From positions 7,750,001 to 7,814,000 of the forward strand of contig CM055617.1 of NCBI GenBank assembly GCA_029379385.1: 64,000 nt of DNA. Direction: 5' to 3'. Position numbers and translations under genes: made by a program. Shown here in pieces: positions 35,801 through 46,157 of this stretch (positions within the stretch are counted from its first letter, which is position 1; each line of letters starts with the position of its first letter). The stretch comes from Quillaja saponaria (Eukaryota > Streptophyta > Magnoliopsida > Fabales > Quillajaceae). Under the pieces are notes generated by a model. It was not told the origin of the DNA and made no database searches. It saw only the letters and a program-made list of their open reading frames with translations.

Positions 35801-38800
35801 AATCTATCTTAGAGAACAAAGATAAATACAACAAGAAATAAACATGAATTTCTGAATCTTGAGTACATCTATAAACTCAAGGAAGGTTCCTCCTAATTAA
35901 TAATAAGGAAGGGTGGAAACAGAAGAAATCAAGTAAAGTAATATGTTTCTCCTAATGTCCTGATTGGATGAATTTGAGTGATATGGCCATCACAGTGCAC
36001 TTTATGGCTTTCCGATTGAACATTGTATTCTAGAATCTAGATATCTAGTCTCAGTTTAAAGACTGATATGATCAACCACATGCCATAACTATATGGGTGA
36101 CAGGACACATGGGATCATTTGATTTCAAAAACTACTTTTGCTGGGTGACGAGGTTTATTCATTCTAAATTTATATAATTTTGTTTAACAAGTTAGTTCTA
36201 TGCAATTATTTACTTTTATCTTTAACATAATATGCTAATAAAGACTTGTCTGTAATATATCATACTTATGCCCTTCAATTTACATGGGTGTTGATTTTGA
36301 GCTGCTTACAGAAGTGGACAGTGTTTGACTTCAACATGTGACTGGCTTGAACTTCACTTGATTTTAGTTTGATGTAGCCTATAGGTCTGGGTTGTGATCT
36401 GTGTTAATGCTTCACCATTTGCAATGGAATAGTTGTTTTTCATTTGTGGCAAATGCAAGTAATAGTCTTCATTTATCTAGAATGTTGTTTGTGTTTCCTT
36501 TTAAGTCATTTGGATTGATGATGACCTTCGTGGATCTAATGATAATGCAACAGGTTTCTAGATTACTTGCTACCATATATATACTTTCTGCCTCAAGCGA
36601 GCATTTTTCTTTGTCATCTAGTAGCAATGCACTCTCTGAAAGTTACTGGGCATCCTACTACCACCTAAGCTTCAATTGGAACCCATCTTCGTTACCAATT
36701 CTTTTCTCAGCTGACTGAGAGGCGCAAAGTCCGCAACTTCGCTGATGAGAAGGTAGGCAGGCTTATCCGTTTAGAGTATACGAGCCATTACAAATGAGAA
36801 AACCTAACATCTGTAGTAAGTAGTGACCAGGAGCCATTCATTCTTCTTGATTTCGGATTTGCATGTACTTACTTCATATTTATTTACATAATTTTAGTCA
36901 TTTCTAGGATGCAGAGTTGCTTACGCCTTTAACTTGTAAATCTTTAAATTTGCAGTACAGAGATGAAAACCCCTTTGATTTTATGTGATAGCTGATGGGA
37001 CATGCTTCTATCTATTTTAATAATACATTAGCAAATGTATGCATCTAATTACATGTCATAAAATGCTGTAACTGTCTTACGGCCCATATAGTGAAGGAGA
37101 GATTACCAGTAAAGAGAAAATGTCTTCTGTTATACTAGTTTAACTATGTTTACTCACCTATACAACAATTGTTTAACTTCTTGAGGAAGGTATTCATGGA
37201 AAATAAGTTTGGTTTAGGAGTCACATAAACTAAATAGTTATCTCAATGTTTAACTCCTTCAACATTATACATTTACACATCCAGTGCGGTTCTTGGGGTA
37301 TCTCATTGTTAACTGATAACATGATTATAAGTATACATATACCTATAATACACACACATAAGTACATGCATATGTATATATATATACACACACACACAAA
37401 TAGAGAAAGCAGACCGGCTGACAGACAGACAGATGGAGAGTGTAAATGTTGACCCTATAAGGTTGAGGCTCTAGATGTGTGACCTGTCTTTTTTAACAAT
37501 TTTAAAAGAAAAAGGAAACATCTAGAAACAAGAACTCGCTGTTGGCAACAGAAAATGGCTTGTTGTTCTTCTGTGAAGAATTGTTACATGTTCTGCACAA
37601 AGAGTAGTTCAGTTTTATGCCAACAACATTAATCTTTCAATTATTGGCCAATAGAAGGAACACAGAAAATGTAATTATTTAGTGTCTCTAGCTAATTAGC
37701 AGAGTACATGAATGTAGAAAGCACACGTTTCCACATCGGAATTAGAGAGGGAGCAGGAGAATAATGGTGTTTTTGGATTTTCTGTACTTCTGCAATGATT
37801 TGGTCAAGCCTATATATACTTTCTTTGTTAAGGCTTTGTGTGTATTTGTGTGCCTATGTGAAAGTAGTTATCTTAGCCTTGCGACTTGCACAGGTTGACA
37901 GCTGCTTTCATGTATTTTTCACTTTTCAATATCATTATGGGTGATATTGGACTACTCATTGAAGAGAATTAGGCAGTAAAGTATTTTATGCCAGTTTTTA
38001 AGACATAGTTTAGCAAGTAGAGAGTAACAACTTCCCCAGGGAATAAAGCTAGTTTTTTGAAGTTCTTAATTTTGATGTTCCATTCCACTATTTGTTTTTG
38101 TTGGAGGTTATGGCTTGTTGTTGTTGTCTGAGTTCAACAGACATTCGAGTGCCATTGTTATGTTATTTGCTCTATTGTTTGGTTGCATTGTTGAAGATAC
38201 TTGCAGAATGTTATGATATTCCTTCTGTTATTTTGGTGATGATTAACTGCCAATATCTGCCTTCAGAAATATGCTTTAGGTTTTCACTAACGACAGAGCA
38301 ACAAATTATTCCAGAATCCGGCACATTGGTCTTTTATTCCAATGCTATGCATATGATTTCAGTATATTAATTCAACAATTAAGATATCTAAAGCAAATAA
38401 TGTAGCTGCTCTGCCTCTCTTGTTGTACCTGTTCTTGAAGCACTGAATATTAGTTTTGATCTCCATCTGCGTGAATGTAAACTCAGTGATGAAAACAGTT
38501 GTAGAATAACGAAAGGATTGTGGGCTTGATTGATATCCCAAAGCCTACACCCATAAGCTTTATTTATAGTAAATAATAAAACATAGATTTTCACGTCTAA
38601 ACAATATGGAACTACACAATACAATAATATTATGTTCCTAACACTCCCCTCAAAATGAGCATATAATGCTCAATCTTGTACAAATAAAACCCAATTATCA
38701 ATCTCAACATTCCCCCTTACTGACAACAACCTACCTAAGGATGAACGTACTGGTACCTGTGAATAGTACTCATGTTGGCTGGAAAGAGGCACAATCAGAT

Positions 38801-41800
38801 TTGCTGGAAAAATAAAAAGAGCACCTGTTGGAAAGAGGCAAAGCGGGATTTCCCAGTAAAATAAAAAGAGCACTGCCAGAAAGAGACATAGCATGAAAGT
38901 TCACGAAGGTACTGTCGAACTGTCAAACCATTTGAGCCTTCAAAACCTAAAATAAAAGAGGCTTGAAAAGAGAAGGGGTTGAGCGATCTTGTAGAAGAAA
39001 TAGATACTAGGGATAGAGAAAAGTAGGAGGAACTAGGATTGAAAAGAGGAAATAATTAGGCTTGAATGGAGAAAATAACTAGGCTTAATGATGGTTGGAT
39101 GCAAAGCCCTTTTTTTTCTTCTTTTTCTTCATGTGGCGGCTAGAGAAAAGAAAGAGATGATTGGGGTTTTGGAAATCAAGCCAAGATCGAGCTTTGGTTT
39201 TAAATCCACTATGATACCATGTTAAATAAAATAGAATAAGGAAAGGATTGTGGGCTTGATTGATATCCAAAATCCTACACCTATAAGTTTTATTTATAGT
39301 AAATAATAAAATATATACTTCCACATCTAAACAATGTGGGACTACACAATACAATAATATTATGTTCCTAACACCCTTCATAAATCTTGCATGCTTTATC
39401 ATTTCTTTGTGCATATACCATCAATATTTACTGTGATGATTATTTGTTTTATACGTTTGAGGACCTAGTAGCCATATGCTTATATTGACAAGTGTGCCAC
39501 CATTTTTCATTTTTCATTTTTCTTAATCAATTTAGTTTTCTGCTTCATTAGCATCTATGTAGCAGGTAGTTTAAATATTAATGTAATAACTTCAGTTTCA
39601 GGGTTCATTTGTAGCCGGATCAGCTTGCATCAGAGAAGAAACATCTGACCTACTCAGGTAACGGCTTCTTTTTTCTTCTTTTTTTGCAGATTGAAGTATA
39701 CCCTGGTACCATTGTCATTCAATCTGAAGCAATTTTCCCTCTCTCTCCATCTTAACATCCTCACTCACTGTTGCAGGCTTGCACCTGAGAGTATTGAAGA
39801 TCTTGAAGAATTTGTGTCAAATTTCTTTGTCCGCCTTTCATGTACAACAATAGTCTGTATATGTCTGCTGGGACGTGAATATGCTAGTTTATTGCAAGAT
39901 TTATTGCTTTTTCCTATAAATGTTCATGCTTGGATGATGATGTCGCGATTGAGTTCTAAGAGTCAACCTGTTATGATGTTACTACCTGTGGATTCAAAAT
40001 TACAAGGTATCTTGTTTTTCTATACTCACAGCATTTCTGATGTTAATGTAGATAAAGTTGAAGCTTGCTAAATAATTTCTGATTCTATCACTAGTTTCAG
40101 ATGATGATGATGATGATTGTAGCAGAAACTCTGGTTCGTCTGCACTTTCTGAATGCAAAGATGTGAGTAAACATTGGCACTGTCCTTGGGGTTCTACAGT
40201 GGTCGATGATGTGGCTCCAGAATTTAAAATGATATTGGAAGAAAACTACTTATCATCTTCAATATTTCCTTTGGAAGATACAAAAGAGAATAGGTTACTG
40301 TGGTGGACGAGGAGAAAGAAGCTTGATCGTCATCTTGGTAAATTGCTGAGGTCCGTAGTATCTCTTCTATAATTATATATCTTTCTGTTTTTGCACATCG
40401 ATACACATGGGCTCATAATATGATTTACGAATTGGAACCCCTGTTACCCAGTGTTTCTCTCATCCAACCTCCATAACTGAATTAGCATTAGCTTGTAGTC
40501 AAGGTAACAACTATAAAGATCTATTATCTGTCAATAAATTCTAAAAATCTAAATTGCACCATGTGTCCTGATATGCATTGAACCTATTCAATTTTGGGAA
40601 CTAGTTATCTCAACTTGAAAGATGTTATATCTCATTTCACCAGGAATCTTGAAGATTCATGGTTTGGTTCGTGGAAATGTTTGCTCCTAGGAGAATGGTT
40701 GAACTGCAAGCATCTGGACTTGGTGCATAGGAAGGTGGTTGATGATCTAAAGTCTAAATGTAAATTGGATGCTGATGAGGGTCTTCTTAAAATTATTCTT
40801 GGAGGCTCCAAATATGCTTTTGAAGGAGAAATGAACGTTTCACACATATGGTCAAAGAAGGGTTGCTACATTGGTAGAGTAGGTTTTTGTGATGAAGCAA
40901 GTTGTGGCATGCTTTCTACCATGACTAGTGGATTTGGAAAGCTATCATTGGACTTGGCTTCTGAACTATTGAATGAAGCAGTGAAATCACTTGAAGGGGT
41001 AGACTCTGTAAAAAGAGAGCCAATAATTCTAGCACTGGATTATGAGGTTCAGGTTGGTGAATGCTTTCTAGATTTCTTATCCTGCAGATTAAGTAGTCAA
41101 GCATGAATGGTTGTGGAATTTATTCATTTGAATATGGTTTTGCTGGATGAGCATTAAAATGAGCTTTCTTATTCTGCTTAGTCATCTAGAATTGTATGGT
41201 TTATTAGTTGTGACAATTCAAACCAATTCCTGGGTTTGTTCTATAACCGACACGTTCAGAGCTAGAGCATTTTTGGCTTGGTGATTGTTGTAGTTAGTGA
41301 TTAAATATAATGTAAAGGTCCAACCTTAAGATATTCACGTTCAAAGGTCTTCAACACTTTTGCATAGTACACTTTGTCCATTGCATGTGTGAAACAAAGG
41401 TCAAATTTGCTGCAAGGAAATGCCTTTTTGACCTGAAGTTCATCAGTCTTACACTTGTATCAGGACAAATCAGGAGCCTCTCTTTTTCTTTTTTTGACCT
41501 TTTATCATTATAAACTGATATCAGTAACAAATTCCGATGACTCTGACAGATGCTTCCATGGGAGAATTTTCCCATACTAAGAAGCCAGGAGGTTTATCGC
41601 ATGCCTTCTGTTAGTAGCATATCTGCAGCACTTGATTTAAGCAACAACCTTCAAGAGCAGGTGGGAAGAACTGTTGCTTCCTTTCCTGTGATAGATCCCT
41701 TAGATGCATTTTATTTGTTGAATCCGAGTGGTGATCTTAGTAGCACTCAAGTTACGTTTGAAAATTGGTTCAGAGATCAAAAGTTGGAGGTAATTTCTGG

Positions 41801-42701
41801 GTTTCTTTGGGTTTGAAAACAAAATGATGAAATTAATGCTAGAAATTTTACAAGCCTGTGCGATACACATCTTATTAACTGTTTTGTTAGACCAAAATTT
41901 TGAAAATTAAGAATTCCTCATTACTGGAAAATGAAATAGCATACATGGAATCACGGTCTTTTTTCTCAAATGTTTTTCTGGTCTATTTATAGGGGAAGGC
42001 AGGTTTTGTACCCACAGTTGAAGAATTGGCTGCAGCCTTGAGCAGTCATGACCTCTTTATATATTTTGGACATGGAAGTGGTATGTTTGATCCAATATAT
42101 AAATAACTTATTGTATGATCTGTTTAAGCCATTTCTCGGGGCCCTGATATTTCTAGCTATGATTTTAAATGTATATGGTTTTACAGGAGCACAATACATC
42201 TCCAGGCATGAGATTCAGAAACTTGAGAAGTGTGCAGCTACCCTCCTGATGGGATGCAGTAGTGGTTCTCTCTCACTAAATGGGTGTTACATTCCACAAG
42301 GTACTTCACTATCATATTTGCTGGGTGGTTCTCCAGCAATTGTTGCCAATTTATGGGAAGTGACAGACAAAGACATTGATCGATTTGGGAAGGCCATGCT
42401 TGATGCTTGGTTGCAAGAAAGATCTAAGCTTCCATTGGCATGTGCTCAATGTAATTCAATTGCTGAAGAATTTGAGGCCATGAACTTAGGGATTCATAAA
42501 GATACAGCAAAAAGGAAAATTTCAAGGAAAAAATTAAATGAAGCTTGTGCAAATCGTTCACATAAAGAGGCTTGTGAATGTAGACCAACAATTGGATCAT
42601 TTATGAGTCAGGCACGTGAAGCTTGCACACTTCCTTTCTTGATTGGGGCATCACCAGTCTGTTATGGTGTCCCAACATGCATCGCAAAAAAGAACTTGTA
42701 G
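23806..42701 (+). CDS. ESP: Separase (cohesin-cleaving cysteine protease), four apparent frame breaks
   Basis: I recognise 27 exons: 23806-24458, 24907-25084, 25160-25267, 25978-26112, 26204-26696, 27431-27539, 28196-28321, 30132-30383, 30461-30569, 30697-30919, 31026-31136, 31259-31402, 31493-31861, 31962-32051, 32594-32857, 32978-33101, 33218-34018, 34479-34713, 35367-35469, 36554-36752, 39602-39657, 39777-40006, 40101-40350, 40644-41052, 41550-41789, 41993-42080, 42187-42701. They total about 2,204 codons, near the roughly 2,180 of Arabidopsis separase. The N-terminal part is a helical repeat region. Exon 17 has a Cys cluster ([11 protein letters not shown]). The C-terminal peptidase C50 domain has catalytic His in FGHGSGAQYI and Cys in LLMGCSSGS. 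Separase cleaves kleisin at anaphase and in meiosis. Four exons (5, 9, 10, 20) need a one-base shift to stay in frame, so the gene is either mis-sequenced or decaying. No nonsense codon was seen elsewhere. Confidence 0.9.
27585..28084. mobile_element. Long-TIR non-autonomous DNA element in separase intron
   Basis: The left end begins 'ggaaaatctcacttaa' and runs through 'atttcaaatatgtcatttg'. The right end, read on the minus strand, begins 'ggagaattcacttaat' and runs through 'tcaaaaatatgtcacttg'. The arms align for about 85-100 bases, leaving a unit of about 500 bp with no coding potential. Long terminal inverted repeats suggest a Mutator-like MITE, but no target-site duplication could be proved in the T-rich flanks. 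It lies between exons 6 and 7 of separase. Confidence 0.65.
28244..28637 (+). repeat. Tandem duplication of part of separase exon 7 and its donor
   Basis: Unit 1 (about 28244-28441) holds the last 78 bases of exon 7, its GT donor and 120 bases of intron. Unit 2 (about 28443-28637) repeats it at an offset of 199 bases. Unit 2 has a 3-base net deletion in the exonic part and a few substitutions. It lacks the original acceptor. Using its nearest AG in the needed phase gives an immediate stop, so unit 2 is most likely an unused pseudo-exon. Confidence 0.85.
33866..33910 (+). other. Cysteine cluster in separase middle region
   Basis: In exon 17 the frame reads [20 protein letters not shown]. The spacing C-x2-C-x-C-x4-C is followed by a WH pair. 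Plant separases have been reported to carry a putative 2Fe-2S ferredoxin-like signature in their middle part; this cluster could correspond to it. Metal binding is an inference. Confidence 0.45.
37350..37437 (+). repeat. Simple repeats (TA/CA and CAGA) in separase intron 20
   Basis: Dinucleotide TA and CA runs ('tatatatatacacacacaca') followed by 'gacagacagacagatgg'. Plain microsatellite, intronic. Confidence 0.8.
38490..39373 (-). mobile_element. TRIM-like mini LTR retrotransposon in separase intron
   Basis: Two direct repeats of 154 bp each, 38490-38643 and 39220-39373, flank a 576 bp non-coding interior. On the minus strand each LTR starts TGTTAGGAACATAA, and the right-hand (5') one ends TTTAACA, giving TG..CA ends. 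Directly inside the 5' LTR is TGGTATCATAGTGG (39219-39206), close to the initiator-Met tRNA primer site. Directly before the 3' LTR is a purine tract GAGGGGAG (38651-38644). The LTRs differ at about a dozen sites. Small size and lack of genes fit the TRIM class. No target-site duplication was evident. Confidence 0.85.
41550..42701 (+). other. ESP: Separase catalytic domain (peptidase C50)
   Basis: The last three exons encode [20 protein letters not shown] and then the caspase-like fold. The catalytic dyad is the His of YFGHGSG (about 42071) and the Cys of LMGCSSG (about 42255). [20 protein letters not shown] and the end [15 protein letters not shown] are the conserved closing blocks. This part is fully in frame with good splice sites, and its stop at 42699-42701 matches the usual plant separase end. 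It is the best-preserved part of the gene. Confidence 0.95.
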
Positions 42702-44969
42702 CATTGTGGTCATTATCATACCTAGGATTAGCTTGGAAATGCTTTTTCAGTTTCTGGACTCCATTTTGGAATCAAACGAGACAGCAGTGCCAGGTACATT
42801 CAGCAAACATAGGATCTGGCATCTTCAAAATGGTATATACTAACCCTTAACAATTGGAATTTTCCTAACTATAGGATGAAACAATCTTGTTAGTTCTTTT
42901 AGTAATTAATGTCTCCACTTCACTAGGTCACATATTTTAGTACCCTGTAATATTGAATTTTATCATTCTTAGGGTGATAAGAGATATGATAGCAGAGGTG
43001 TATGACAATGTATTTAAATAATTATATAGTTGACTCAACAGTGTCTTCTTTCTGATTTTTACAATATTGAACTATAGGCATCAGGTGTAGATGTTGTAGA
43101 TTCAGCTACAGCATCTGGCTGTATATCCCTAACCCGCGCCCACCATCACATGGCATAAATTACATATACTCAGTTACCACTATAGCTTTTATTTTCTAAG
43201 AAACAGTGCCTTAAGTATAAACTGATGAAGAGATGATTTGTATGTTGCAGTAAATTTAAGAAAATTAATTTGCATTTCATCTAGAATCATGGAAAAGAGT
43301 AACTCTCCATATATTGTGATCTAATCAACATTGTAGTTTATCAATGGTATTCTTGGCCATTCTAGTGTTTTTTTTGGAGAGTAAATCAACTTCATAAAAC
43401 AAAGTGCTAGAAGCAGTTCATTGCAAAACTAGGGAGAATATATTACATAAAGTGAGGAATATACCAGCTTTTACGCAGCCTTGTAGCTTGAAAACTCCTA
43501 AAAAAGAAAAAAAGGAGAAAAAATTGTAACACAAACAGCATCTCATAGTTATTTTGTATTTATTGATTTTTTTTTTTTAATGGTACATAAATGAAAAATA
43601 GTTGTAACGATTATTATTGAAATTGACAAATCTTCTAAATTAACATGATTGCAAATTGCCATTAATCTCCTCAGTGTTTAAATTTGATGATCTGCATTGG
43701 ATATTTGAATGGTGATTATTAATAAGAATCAATACTTTCAATTTTGTTACTTACTAACTGATTATTTGCAGTCTAGAATCTAGATGAGTTTTGAAATGTT
43801 ATGACATAAAAATTATGTCATGAAATGGTGATTTCAGTCTCACTAGTTTTTCTTTCCAACCCTAAGTAAGTTATCTACTTAAAATTATCCAAGGGCATAA
43901 ATATTGTATTAAATAGTCTTTCCTCTCGTAAGTAGGTTAGATTTCAGAGTTATTTGTTTTTCATTTTTTTAATAGACTACATTCATCAAAACCAGCATAA
44001 ATTTTAATCTGAGCCGTGCATTGGATTGTGTTTTTACAGCACATTCATCATAGCAATAATCAAAACCTAATGTTTGTGCTTTTTAAGGGACAATCAGACT
44101 GTTATATTTGTCTTTATCACATAAGCTCGTAGTTTTGTTCAGCGCAACAGGTTCATTAAATTTGTTTGGTATTTGAAGATATATGACATTTGATTGGAAG
44201 ATAAAACCTCTGACGTCGACCCAAGAATTTGAAATCTATTATCACCTTATGATGAAAAGTTTATGAAAACATGAGTGCCGCTCATAAGCAGAACGAGTAA
44301 GTTTGACACTCTCCGAACCAAAACCCAAGTATCTTATTGCTCGCAAGTGTTGAATTCACTAACTTTTCAGCGCATTACTGTGTAACTTACATGTATTGTG
44401 AAATTCTTTGCTTGTTTTACTTATGACTAGAATGCAGTAAAGCATCATGCTAGTTTGATTCAACCTTTCAACCTTTGTAACTAGTAATTAGTACCTATTC
44501 ACCTATTGCTTGGTCGCCTTCAATTAAGGGAGTAATATGTAAACTAGTCATCAGATTTCGATACCTTTATCCTAACAGATAAAAACAAGTAATCAATCAA
44601 CCAGCACAGACAGCAAAAGAATCATTCCTGAATAATTACATGACATTCAATTAAATGTCAGAAAAAAGTTTTTTATGAAATATCAATTGATTACACATTC
44701 TAATTTCAACATGATAGGAGGAAGGTTATTAGGAGATTACAAAGTAAAAGAAAAAAAATTACAACAACGAGGACTGGAGGGAAAAAACAGCCAATCTTTC
44801 ACCTTCCATTTTCACAGGCATTCATCAGAAAGCCTAATAAAAATGGGAAAAAGAATCGATGCAAATGAGAAAGAAACATGTCACCTTGATTTACATTGCT
44901 AAAATTTCTCCTCCTGGATGTACATAACTAGGAAACTCTCCTTCCTCCTGGATGCAACACGGTATCAAT
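42702..44969. other. Separase 3' flank and spacer to the convergent DUF1644 gene
   Basis: The start is probably separase 3' UTR (to about 42,960). The rest is AT-rich with a poly(T) run near 43,567. No coding frame with recognisable motifs was found. The open frame at 44675-44902 lies opposite the DUF1644 3' UTR and has no support. Confidence 0.5.
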
Positions 44970-46070
44970 CTATCTACGACCTGTATTGGCTTCCCTTCGT
45001 CTACGTCTTCTACCTGAGCGTCCCAAGAGAACACTACCATGGTGACGTAAACGGCTAACTAGAGATATACCACCATCATCAACTTCGTTATTATATCCGC
45101 CACTGTCATCATCTTGATCTGACAATTCCAACCCACCAACAGGAGGCATATGGCGGAAAGCAACAGCACTCTGATCTGATGAACGATGAAATGCCAGATC
45201 AGGCCTTGGGCGTCTACTGACGTCATTTCCTGATGGCCGAAATGCATGCAATAGGAGAAAGACATTTACCAGATCTCTCTCTATGCCCACCTGACGACTC
45301 CCATTTCTCTCTGCAGTGCCTGCATCAAAACCCCCATCCTCTTCATCTGAATCAAAAGCATTATGATTTCGATCTATAATATAATCTCCCAAAACCATTG
45401 CCCCAGGCATGGTTGACGTTACAGTGCTGATGACATCTTCCCTCTCATGCTCCCACACAAGCCGTCTCCACTTCTGTTCGTCTGTAGGATCTACTTCATG
45501 TGGTCGTGCTGAAGGGTGCTCCACCTTCACATGCTTCCTCAATTCCTTATAATTTCCAACAAATGTGCAGTGATCCTGAATGCAGCTTCTCTTTTTCGTG
45601 TTTAGATGCTCCCGAGCTGGCTCCACAACTGTCCAACCTTTCACCTGGCCCCTGCAAAGGGGGCATGCAAGCTCCGTGACTTCACACTTCTCAATAGGCC
45701 AATTCGAATCTGTTACTACAACTGGATTATTAATGGAGCCATGCATGTGTTGTCCATCAGTTGATGAGATGATTTTCGTATAAGCTTTCTTGTACTGGTC
45801 AAGGCAATTGGAATGTCGACAGCTAGTTCCACACATATAGGGACGGCAACCTTTGTCGTGAGAAGAACATAGGAGAAGGACAGCATTATGAGGGAACTCC
45901 ATGCATACAGAACATGTTGCATCTTCCCAGTCTTTCTTATCCAAGGCTTTTGAGTATTTCTTTGGATACAAGTCCTCGCAAACATCATCATCACACACAG
46001 GCCGTGGATATGGAGCTGACCTGTACTGACGGGAAGCAATCCTTCGTTGTCCCCTGCTACGTTTTGCCAT
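44970..46070 (-). CDS. DUF1644 family zinc-binding protein
   Basis: One uninterrupted exon of 366 codons starting MAKRSRGQRR at ATG 46070-46068. Residues about 48-92 hold the Cys/His-rich block CSVCMEFPHNAVLLLCSSH, then KGCRPYMCGTSCRHSNCLDQY. A second block has ELACPLCRGQVKGWTVVEPA and KKRSCIQDHCTFVGNY, then ELRKHVKVEHPSARP. This is the plant-specific DUF1644 pattern, with RING/C2H2-like metal ligands. Several members in rice are linked to salt and ABA responses; the biochemical role is unknown. An acidic stretch (FDSDEEDGGFDAG) and a basic arginine-rich end (GRSGRRRRRREANTGRR) suggest nuclear location. The coding sequence is free of frame breaks. A 46 bp tandem duplication straddles the start codon. 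Confidence 0.88.
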   Translation of the reverse strand: MAKRSRGQRRIASRQYRSAPYPRPVCDDDVCEDLYPKKYSKALDKKDWEDATCSVCMEFPHNAVLLLCSSHDKGCRPYMCGTSCRHSNCLDQYKKAYTKIISSTDGQHMHGSINNPVVVTDSNWPIEKCEVTELACPLCRGQVKGWTVVEPAREHLNTKKRSCIQDHCTFVGNYKELRKHVKVEHPSARPHEVDPTDEQKWRRLVWEHEREDVISTVTSTMPGAMVLGDYIIDRNHNAFDSDEEDGGFDAGTAERNGSRQVGIERDLVNVFLLLHAFRPSGNDVSRRPRPDLAFHRSSDQSAVAFRHMPPVGGLELSDQDDDSGGYNNEVDDGGISLVSRLRHHGSVLLGRSGRRRRRREANTGRR

Positions 46071-46157
46071 TTCCAAACTAAACCTGGAACTTGTTGAAAA
46101 TATTTAGATCAGCCATTTCCAAACCAAACCTGGAACTATTTGAAAATATTTAGATCA
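46066..46157 (-). repeat. 46 bp tandem duplication spanning the DUF1644 start
   Basis: Units 46066-46111 and 46112-46157 are nearly identical and both contain 'gccatttccaaac' on the plus strand. The upstream unit therefore carries a second ATG (46116-46114) that opens a 12-codon frame, MADLNIFNKFQV, closing at 46078, just ahead of the true start. Whether this lies in the mature leader or in a 5' intron is not known. Confidence 0.75.

Noticed and set aside
37246..37452. 68-residue frame in separase intron 20
   Set aside because: Made largely of a dinucleotide and CAGA microsatellite; intronic.
44675..44902. 75-residue plus-strand frame near the DUF1644 3' end
   Set aside because: No motif, no splice sites, and it lies where the 3' UTR of the opposite gene is expected.
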